NCBI GenBank assembly: GCA_903893935.1
Contig: CAITOD010000464.1
Span: 1 to 5,334, forward strand
Origin: an uncultured Sphingomonadales bacterium
GTDB lineage: Bacteria; Pseudomonadota; Alphaproteobacteria; Sphingomonadales; Sphingomonadaceae
Length of the DNA: 5,334 nucleotides
Direction of reading: 5' to 3'
Under the pieces are notes generated by a model. It saw only the letters and a program-made list of their open reading frames with translations. It did not search any database and was not told where the DNA came from. Positions 1 through 4,383 of this stretch are shown one piece after another. The translations under genes were made by a program, and so were the position numbers. Position 1 is the first letter of the stretch; the number at the start of each line of letters is the position of its first letter.

Positions 1-777
1 GGCGAAGCCGAACAAGTGGTCGGGCTGTTCCGCAACCACTACAACATCCCGCTCGTGCACCACGATGCCTCGACGCTGTTTCTGAACGGTCTCGCCGGCG
101 TCACCGATCCCGAGGCCAAGCGCAAGTTCATCGGCAAGACTTTCATCGACGTGTTCGAACAGGAAGCGCGCCAGGTCGGCGGCGCCGATTTCCTCGCGCA
201 AGGCACGCTCTATCCCGATGTGATCGAAAGCGTGTCGTTCACCGGCGGGCCTTCGGTGACGATCAAGAGCCACCACAATGTCGGCGGCTTGCCCGAACGC
301 ATGAACATGCAGCTGGTCGAGCCTTTGCGCGAACTGTTCAAGGACGAAGTCCGCGCGCTCGGCCGCGAATTGGGGCTGCCCGACGTGTTCGTCGGCCGCC
401 ACCCGTTCCCCGGCCCCGGGCTTGCCATCCGCATCCCGGGCGAAGTGACGCGCGAACGCTGCGACATCCTGCGCAAGGCCGATGCGATCTATCTCGACGA
501 AATCCGCAAAGCCGGGCTCTACGATGCCATCTGGCAAGCTTTTGCCGTGCTGCTGCCGGTGCGCACGGTCGGGGTGATGGGCGATTATCGCACCTATGAA
601 TCGGTCTGCGCCTTGCGCGCGGTCACGTCGACCGACGGCATGACCGCCGACATCTATCCGTTCGACGCGGCGTTCCTCGCCCGCGTCGCCACGCGCATCG
701 TCAACGAAGTCAAAGGCATCAACCGCGTGGTCTACGACTTTACGTCGAAGCCGCCGGGCACGATCGAGTGGGAGTGA
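1..777 (+). CDS. guaA: GMP synthase (glutamine-hydrolysing), C-terminal half, 5'-truncated
   Basis: GMP synthase makes GMP from XMP, ATP and glutamine in the cytoplasm, the last step of guanine nucleotide synthesis. The reading frame is open from base 1, so the gene starts upstream of the window. The 258 residues seen hold the end of the ATP-pyrophosphatase domain and the whole C-terminal dimerisation/XMP-binding domain. Family hallmarks are clear: the [14 protein letters not shown] stretch (about residues 64-77), [11 protein letters not shown] (about 89-99), [13 protein letters not shown] (about 133-145), [10 protein letters not shown], and the near-invariant C-terminus KPPGTIEWE before TGA at 775-777. 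The missing part should be the class I glutamine amidotransferase domain and the P-loop; the family is usually about 520 residues. The gene converges on the aminotransferase gene with a 31-base gap. No frameshift or odd residue was seen, so this looks like an ordinary housekeeping copy. Confidence 0.98.
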   Translation, partial: GEAEQVVGLFRNHYNIPLVHHDASTLFLNGLAGVTDPEAKRKFIGKTFIDVFEQEARQVGGADFLAQGTLYPDVIESVSFTGGPSVTIKSHHNVGGLPERMNMQLVEPLRELFKDEVRALGRELGLPDVFVGRHPFPGPGLAIRIPGEVTRERCDILRKADAIYLDEIRKAGLYDAIWQAFAVLLPVRTVGVMGDYRTYESVCALRAVTSTDGMTADIYPFDAAFLARVATRIVNEVKGINRVVYDFTSKPPGTIEWE

Positions 778-783
778 GCCGCA

Positions 784-807
784 CGGCGCCCGGCCTGCCC
801 GGCGTCG
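784..807. terminator. Possible hairpin between convergent guaA and aminotransferase genes
   Basis: Most of the convergent gap can fold into a GC-rich stem: 784-793 against 798-807, with one C-C mismatch, one G-U pair and a four-base loop. It lies just past the guaA stop and just before the opposing stop codon (TAG, 811-809), where a two-way terminator would be expected. There is no T-tract on either side, so it is not a canonical intrinsic terminator, and such GC-rich sequence folds by chance. Confidence 0.3.
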
Positions 808-808
808 G

Positions 809-1993
809 CTAGCGCGGTTGCAGGACGCGGCGCATGTGGCGCGCAATCCGGTCGGCGGCCTCTACCAGTCGCGGAGGCGAGGACAGAAATCCGATCCTGA
901 CCATGTTCTCCGCAGCCTCGCCAAAGCCATAGCCCGGTACCACCGCGACACCTTCGGCTTCGAGCAGGCCCGTGGCAAACGCTCTGCCGCTGAGCCCGGT
1001 TGCCGATACATCGACGAGCAGGAACATGCCGCCCTGGGGTGGCGAAAAATGCAGGCCTTCGATTTGCGCCAGCGCTGCGACCAGGGCATCGCGCTGGGAG
1101 CGGAATTGCTCGCGGATCGCGTCAGCGATGGCGGGGTGCGCAAGCGCTGTGGCGGCGGCATCTTGCGCGAACTGGTTGATGCCGAAATGCATCGATTGTG
1201 CAAGCGTCGCCACCGCTTCGACCAGCGCGCGCGGGCCGATCACCCAGCCGATGCGGAAACCCGTCATCGCGTGCGATTTCGACATGCTGTTGACCACGAC
1301 GATCCGGTCATAGGCACTACGCTGCGAAAACGGCGAAATGTGCGGCGCGTCGTAGCACAGCGACCAGTAGACTTCGTCGGACACCAGCCACAGGCCGTGC
1401 GTGCGCGCGAGATCGACAATCGCATCGATATCTTCGCGCGGGATCACGCGGCCTGAAGGATTGCTGGGCGAATTGATCAGGATCGCCCGCGTGCGCGGCG
1501 TAACCGCCGCTGCGATCGCAGCCAGATCGAGGTGGTATTCGCGTTCGACCGCGAGAGGCACGACCACCAGCGTCGCGCCGCTCGCAGTCACCACGGCAGG
1601 ATAGGTGGTGTAATAGGGCGCCAGCACGATGACTTCGTCGCCGGGCCCGACGATCGCCTGGAACAGCGAATAGAGCGCGCCTTGCGCGCCCGAACACACT
1701 GTCACTTCGTTCGCATCGACCGCGACCCCGTACAAGGCCGAGGCATGTTGCGCGATCGTGTCGCGCAGCGCCGGCTCGCCGCCGATCGGCGCATAATGTG
1801 TGCGTCCGGCCGCCATCGCCGCGCTCGCCGACGCCTGAATGACCGGCGCCGCATCCATATCGGGATCGCCGACGCCGAGATGGATTATGTCACGTCCCTG
1901 GGCCATCAGTTCGTGCGCACGATCGCCCAGCGTCCAGACATCGGTGCACGTCTGCGCCACGCGCTGGACGAGCGGCGAAAAGCGGAAAGTCAT
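809..1993 (-). CDS. PLP-dependent class I/II aminotransferase, arginine:pyruvate transaminase (AruH)-like
   Basis: Fold-type I aminotransferase of 394 residues, cytosolic. Visible motifs are HLGVGDPD near residues 38-45, the cofactor-contacting SGAQGALY (about 101-108), NSPSNPSG with the Asn at 178, SDEVYW with Asp206 and Tyr209, the Schiff-base Lys239 in SMSKSHAMTGFRIGW, and the carboxylate-binding Arg366 in VRIGF. All expected active-site residues are present. The segment SKSHAMTGFRIGWVIGP, with GGMFLLVDV and TGLS, resembles from memory the arginine:pyruvate transaminase AruH of Pseudomonas more than AspC or tyrosine aminotransferases. The substrate is still uncertain, and other amino acids are possible. 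The ATG at 1993 is preferred over one at 2056: it has a GGAG 8 bases upstream, aligns with the usual start of the family, and lies 13 bases after the stop of the DUF1993 gene rather than 50 bases inside it. The close spacing suggests joint transcription with that gene. Confidence 0.9.
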   Translation of the reverse strand: MTFRFSPLVQRVAQTCTDVWTLGDRAHELMAQGRDIIHLGVGDPDMDAAPVIQASASAAMAAGRTHYAPIGGEPALRDTIAQHASALYGVAVDANEVTVCSGAQGALYSLFQAIVGPGDEVIVLAPYYTTYPAVVTASGATLVVVPLAVEREYHLDLAAIAAAVTPRTRAILINSPSNPSGRVIPREDIDAIVDLARTHGLWLVSDEVYWSLCYDAPHISPFSQRSAYDRIVVVNSMSKSHAMTGFRIGWVIGPRALVEAVATLAQSMHFGINQFAQDAAATALAHPAIADAIREQFRSQRDALVAALAQIEGLHFSPPQGGMFLLVDVSATGLSGRAFATGLLEAEGVAVVPGYGFGEAAENMVRIGFLSSPPRLVEAADRIARHMRRVLQPR

Positions 1994-2001
1994 GCCGGTG
2001 G

Positions 2002-2005
2002 CTCC
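2002..2005 (-). promoter_or_regulatory. Ribosome binding site that fixes the aminotransferase start
   Basis: On the minus strand GGAG (2005-2002) sits 8 bases before the ATG at 1993 and directly after the TGA (2009-2007) of the upstream DUF1993 gene. It supports the 394-residue start over the longer 415-residue option. Confidence 0.7.
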
Positions 2006-2006
2006 G

Positions 2007-2528
2007 TCAGCCAAGTTTGCGCACACGGCCGTTGAAGTCGCGCTTGCCGATGGCAAGGCCCTTCATGCGCAGAATGTTGTAAGCCGTGGTGGCGTGGAAA
2101 TAGAAATTGGGCTGCGAAAACGACAGCAGGAATTCTTCTGCCGTGAACTCCATGCGCATTGTGCCGAATTCGAATGCCATCGGGCGGCCGATAAAGCTTT
2201 CGACTTCATCCGGATCGAGCGCGGCAAGGGCGGCGACAGTCTGCGCCACGCGCTCCTGCAAGCCCGCGAAAGTCTGCGGCGGGGTGGTGAAGTCGGGCGA
2301 AAAGGTTCCCTTGCGCACGCCTTCGATGGCGCCGAGCGAATGCACCGCGACCGATTTGACCTGGTAGGCAAACGGATTCATGTCGTCGATCAGCCGCGCC
2401 TCGATGAGTGCCGAAGGTTCGAGCCCGTGCTCCGCGCAATGGCTTTCCGCCTTGCCGATCAGGCGCGACACCGAGTCCAGAATTTGCAGATACGACGGAA
2501 TCGTCGCGGCATAGAGCGTCAAAGCCAT
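2007..2528 (-). CDS. DUF1993 domain-containing protein
   Basis: A 173-residue cytosolic protein that spans one DUF1993 domain (Pfam PF09351), a family of unknown function assigned to the DinB-like four-helix superfamily. Recognised from the N-terminal pattern LYAATIPSYLQILDSV, the central LIDDMNPFAYQVKSV (about residues 46-60), and the C-terminal NFYFHATTAYNILRMKG followed by a KRDF motif. No signal peptide or membrane segment is seen. The His in FYFHATTAYN is typical of the family, but whether a metal is bound cannot be told from here. The start ATG at 2528 has GGGAG 8 bases upstream. The 88 bases before the gene separate it from the GFA-like gene and may hold its own promoter, although no convincing -35/-10 pair was found there. 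It is followed after 13 bases by the aminotransferase gene, so the two are probably co-transcribed. Confidence 0.88.
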   Translation of the reverse strand: MALTLYAATIPSYLQILDSVSRLIGKAESHCAEHGLEPSALIEARLIDDMNPFAYQVKSVAVHSLGAIEGVRKGTFSPDFTTPPQTFAGLQERVAQTVAALAALDPDEVESFIGRPMAFEFGTMRMEFTAEEFLLSFSQPNFYFHATTAYNILRMKGLAIGKRDFNGRVRKLG

Positions 2529-2616
2529 ATCGAGGTCTCCCGCATGCGTTGCTGGTGTCGGCGCAGCGACCTAAGCCCTGCCGCATGCAAGGGCCATCGA
2601 AATCTGATCCCGGGCG

Positions 2617-3117
2617 TTACGAGCCGCCGAACAGCATTGCGAGCCGCGATGTCAGCAATCTGACAACGAGCCCGGGGGCAATGCTGCGATAATTGGGCAA
2701 ATCATCCGGCAAGATCACGCCCGCCGGTTTCGACTTTGTGCAAATGCGCATTTCGAGCGGTGGCGGATCGTCGCCGAGCCGGTCGCGATAGACCGTGATC
2801 CAGTGCGGGCCTTTGTCGAACGTGATCATCATCGCCGCGTTGCAGCAGGTGGCGACCATGCGGTTGGTGGCGGTGGTCGGGGTCAGCTTCATCGGCCGGA
2901 GCCGGTCGGCGCCGCTGCGGCAGGCCACACGGTCTTTGCGAAACAGGGTATAGGCGGTGCCGGCATCGGCCTGCCGCACTCGGCCGGCGCCGGGCAGCGC
3001 CTCGATCGCGGCCGATCCCGCCTGGCAATCGGCGCAGTAACACACGGCGCTGGCGATCGGCGCGCCGGTCATTTCGAATGTGACCCCGCCGCAGCGGCAT
3101 CGTGCAGTCAACATCAT
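2617..3117 (-). CDS. GFA-fold (Mss4-like) cysteine-rich zinc protein, DUF6151-like
   Basis: A 166-residue protein. Its cysteine layout is that of the glutathione-dependent formaldehyde-activating (GFA) superfamily: Cys7-x-Cys9 in CRCGGVTFE, then Cys26-x-Cys28-xx-Cys31 in VCYCADCQ, and Cys91-Cys92 in ATCCNAAM. In the founding enzyme Gfa, such cysteines hold one structural and one catalytic zinc and the protein speeds S-hydroxymethylglutathione formation. Here the usual late CxxCG is replaced by adjacent CC-N, a form recalled from the DUF6151 subgroup, so formaldehyde activity is unproven. The C-terminal 20 residues are hydrophobic (APGLVVRLLTSRLAMLF), perhaps an amphipathic helix. The start overlaps the ogt stop as ATGATG: ATG at 3117 (GAAGG 6 bases upstream) or at 3114 (9 bases). 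Either implies translational coupling. A start further upstream at 3345 would run inside ogt and is not credible. Confidence 0.83.
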   Translation of the reverse strand: MMLTARCRCGGVTFEMTGAPIASAVCYCADCQAGSAAIEALPGAGRVRQADAGTAYTLFRKDRVACRSGADRLRPMKLTPTTATNRMVATCCNAAMMITFDKGPHWITVYRDRLGDDPPPLEMRICTKSKPAGVILPDDLPNYRSIAPGLVVRLLTSRLAMLFGGS

Positions 3118-3614
3118 CGCGCGCCTTCGTGTTCGAGCAGCCATTGCTTGCGCGGCAGGCCGCCGCCGAACCCGGTCAGCGTGCCATTGGCGCCGATCAC
3201 CCGGTGGCACGGCACCACGATCGCGACCGGATTGGCGCCATTGGCGAGGCCCACCGCGCGCGAGGCGGCGGGCGCGCCGATCTGTGCCGCGAGCCCGCCA
3301 TAGGTGCGGGTCTGGCCGACCGGAATCGAGCGCAAGGCAGACCACACCTGCCGCTGGAACGCAGTGCCGCCGGTGGCCACCGGGATTGCTGCCAGGGCAT
3401 CGAAACTGCCCGCAAAATAGTGCTCGAGGGCGGCGGTGGTGCGCAGCGGCGCAGGCGCTCGCACCAGATCGACCCGGCCGTAATGCCGCTTGAGCAAACG
3501 GAGCATGCGATCTTCGTAATCCTGAAAATCGAGCGCACGCAGCGCCTCGTCGCGATCGTGCACCAGCAGGATCGTGCCCACCGGCGACGCGAAATCGGAA
3601 AGCAGCAGTTGCAT
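3114..3614 (-). CDS. ogt: Methylated-DNA--[protein]-cysteine S-methyltransferase (O6-alkylguanine-DNA alkyltransferase)
   Basis: Suicide DNA-repair protein of 166 residues that moves an alkyl group from O6-alkylguanine (or O4-alkylthymine) onto its own cysteine. The length fits Ogt-type enzymes (E. coli Ogt is 171). The N-terminal RNase H-like domain covers about residues 1-80, and the C-terminal DNA-binding domain starts near FQRQVW (86-91). The active site is PCHRV with acceptor Cys136. Also seen are Tyr105 in TRTYGGLA, the SRAVGLANGANP segment with Arg119 (helix-turn-helix arginine finger) and Asn125, and the closing GFGGGLPRKQWLLEHEG. No AdaA-type methyl-phosphotriester or AraC domain is present, so it is not a full Ada. 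ATG 3614 is chosen: it begins with the usual short strand, and AGGAGG overlaps the stop of the upstream tetR gene. The longer start at 3689 would overlap tetR by 59 bases. The stop overlaps the next gene's start. Confidence 0.96.
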   Translation of the reverse strand: MQLLLSDFASPVGTILLVHDRDEALRALDFQDYEDRMLRLLKRHYGRVDLVRAPAPLRTTAALEHYFAGSFDALAAIPVATGGTAFQRQVWSALRSIPVGQTRTYGGLAAQIGAPAASRAVGLANGANPVAIVVPCHRVIGANGTLTGFGGGLPRKQWLLEHEGAR

Positions 3615-3625
3615 CGATCCTCTTG

Positions 3626-3631
3626 CCTCCT
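3626..3631 (-). promoter_or_regulatory. Shine-Dalgarno for ogt, overlapping the tetR stop
   Basis: AGGAGG (3631-3626, minus strand) merges with the TGA stop of tetR (3633-3631) and lies 11 bases before the ogt ATG. A second purine run, AGAGGA (3623-3618), lies only 3 bases from the start. The arrangement supports the 166-residue Ogt and coupling of translation to tetR. Confidence 0.65.
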
Positions 3632-4260
3632 CAACGCGCCTTTTGGCTTGCAAGGTAACTCCGCGCCATCGCCAGCAGCGCTTCGACAAGCGCTTCGCGT
3701 TCCGCCCACGGAAAGTAAGGCTTGCTGATCAGCAGCGAGGTCAGTCCGTGCACCAGCGCCCAGATCGCCTGCGCGATCACATCGACGTGCGCATCGTCGC
3801 GGCCGCGGATCTCGGCGATCGTATCGCGCAATGAGCCGAATGCGCGCAAGCCTGCCGCAAGCCCCGGGTCATGTGCGGCGAGGTCGAAGGTCATGCCCGG
3901 CGGCGGACCGGATTCGCGGGTGGGCATGAACGCGATCCGGTACATGTCGGGGTTTTCGATCCCGAATTCGATATAGGCGCGGCCCAGCATGTCGACGCGC
4001 TGCCACGGATCGGGGTATTCGGCGGCCGTGGCAGCAAACCGCGCCTGCAGGGTATCGAACGAGCGCACACACAATTCTTCGGCAATCGCATCGGCCGAGG
4101 CAAAATGCGCATAGAGCGACGGCTGCGAAATCCCCACCGCTTCGGCGATCTGGCGTGTGGTGACGTTGCCCGCGCCCCGTTCGCCAAACAGGCGCAGCGC
4201 GACAGCCAGGATCTGTTCGCGGCGCTCGCCGGTCCGAGCGCGCCGGATGGGCTCGATCAT
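3631..4260 (-). CDS. TetR/AcrR-family transcriptional regulator
   Basis: A 209-residue one-component regulator, probably a repressor. The N-terminal domain (about residues 10-58) is a TetR helix-turn-helix: RREQILAVALRLFGERG, then TTRQIAEAVGISQPSLYAHF. Arg36, Gln46, Pro47, Tyr50 and His52 fall at the same spacing as Arg28, Gln38, Pro39, Tyr42 and His44 of Tn10 TetR. The C-terminal domain, with ENPDMYRIAFM (about 102-112) and AIWALVHGLTSLLI (165-178), looks like the WHG type (TetR_C_33) and not the tetracycline-binding domain, so the ligand is unknown. The gene diverges from an efflux adaptor gene, and tetO-like palindromes lie between them, so self-repression and control of the pump are likely. 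ATG 4260 is preferred although its Shine-Dalgarno is weak (GGTGG, 2 bases away). A TTG at 4299 would give 222 residues but lies inside the operator region and just above the predicted transcript start. ogt follows after 16 bases. Confidence 0.93.
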   Translation of the reverse strand: MIEPIRRARTGERREQILAVALRLFGERGAGNVTTRQIAEAVGISQPSLYAHFASADAIAEELCVRSFDTLQARFAATAAEYPDPWQRVDMLGRAYIEFGIENPDMYRIAFMPTRESGPPPGMTFDLAAHDPGLAAGLRAFGSLRDTIAEIRGRDDAHVDVIAQAIWALVHGLTSLLISKPYFPWAEREALVEALLAMARSYLASQKAR

Positions 4261-4295
4261 AGCCACCGTCTTGCGCACAAAATCGGCGCGGTCAA

Positions 4296-4310
4296 CCAAT
4301 CAATGATAGG
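4296..4310. promoter_or_regulatory. Degenerate third operator copy, proximal to tetR
   Basis: CCAATCAATGATAGG matches the 15-base perfect operator at 4338-4352 at 13 of 15 positions. Its centre (4303) is 28 bases, twice the 14-base repeat step, from the centre of the next copy at 4331. It overlaps the proposed tetR -10 box and transcript start, so it may serve self-repression. Confidence 0.6.
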
Positions 4311-4335
4311 TAGCCCTTGAATACCTATCATTGAT
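4299..4335. repeat. 14-base inverted repeat in the divergent promoter region
   Basis: ATCAATGATAGGTA (4299-4312) is the exact reverse complement of 4322-4335, with a 9-base spacer (4313-4321). The arms are made of parts of the operator copies, so the repeat is probably a by-product of two palindromic sites in opposite relative order. A transcript end would normally be accompanied by a T-tract, which is absent. Confidence 0.75.
4303..4331 (-). promoter_or_regulatory. Predicted tetR promoter (minus strand)
   Basis: On the minus strand a -10 TATCAT (4308-4303, 5 of 6 to TATAAT) is preceded after 17 bases by ATGATA (4331-4326, 4 of 6 to TTGACA). Transcription would begin near 4296, giving a leader of about 35 bases to the ATG at 4260. 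Both boxes lie within operator copies. Confidence 0.4.
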
Positions 4336-4345
4336 AGCCTATCAT
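4317..4345 (+). promoter_or_regulatory. Predicted efflux adaptor promoter (plus strand)
   Basis: TTGAAT (4317-4322, 4 of 6 to TTGACA) and TATCAT (4340-4345, 5 of 6 to TATAAT) are separated by exactly 17 bases. The start of transcription would be near 4352, about 32 bases before the adaptor ATG. One operator fills the spacer and the next covers the -10, so a bound repressor would block RNA polymerase directly. Confidence 0.55.
4325..4337. promoter_or_regulatory. TetR-family operator, copy 1 (tetO1-like core)
   Basis: CTATCATTGATAG is a perfect palindrome around base 4331. It equals the 13-base core of Tn10 tetO1 (recalled as ACTCTATCATTGATAGAGT). It lies in the spacer of the plus-strand promoter and overlaps the -35 of the predicted minus-strand promoter. 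Preceded by C4324, it forms a 14-base tandem repeat with copy 2. Confidence 0.8.
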
Positions 4346-4352
4346 TGATAGG
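4338..4352. promoter_or_regulatory. TetR-family operator, copy 2 (15-base perfect palindrome)
   Basis: CCTATCATTGATAGG is a perfect 15-base palindrome centred on 4345, directly abutting copy 1 at a 14-base centre-to-centre distance. It covers the -10 box and probable start of the adaptor transcript. The regulator encoded next door, with TetR-like base-reading residues, is the obvious candidate to bind it. Confidence 0.82.
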
Positions 4353-4383
4353 TCATCACGTCCGGCATGGGGGAATTGCAGCC

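Noticed and set aside
818..1456. 212-residue open frame on the plus strand inside the aminotransferase gene
   Set aside because: Antisense shadow: very rich in Arg, Asp and His, no recognisable domain and no ribosome binding site seen.
1994..2056. Upstream ATG at 2056 giving a 415-residue aminotransferase
   Set aside because: The extra 21 residues are low-complexity Ala/Ser/Thr, overlap the DUF1993 gene by 50 bases and lack family similarity; the ATG at 1993 has a good GGAG.
2541..2588. Two copies of CGCATGC (2541-2547 and 2582-2588) in the gap before the DUF1993 gene
   Set aside because: Seven bases twice in GC-rich DNA is expected by chance; there is no matching promoter and no flanking symmetry.
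1839..2663. 274-residue open frame on the plus strand across the DUF1993 gene
   Set aside because: It spans two real minus-strand genes and the gap between them, has low-complexity Arg-rich composition and no recognisable motif.
4261..4299. TTG start at 4299 giving a 222-residue TetR
   Set aside because: The codon lies inside the degenerate operator and just above the predicted transcript start, with no Shine-Dalgarno at a useful distance. The extra residues precede the usual TetR N-terminus.
4299..4335. Inverted repeat as a transcription terminator or attenuator
   Set aside because: It lies in a divergent promoter region, has no T-tract, and is explained by the palindromic operator copies.
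4325..4352. The tetO-like sequence as a trace of a Tn10-type tetracycline-resistance transposon or cloning vector
   Set aside because: No tetA, transposase or vector sequence is nearby, the flanks differ from tetO1 and tetO2, and the neighbouring regulator lacks the tetracycline-binding domain.
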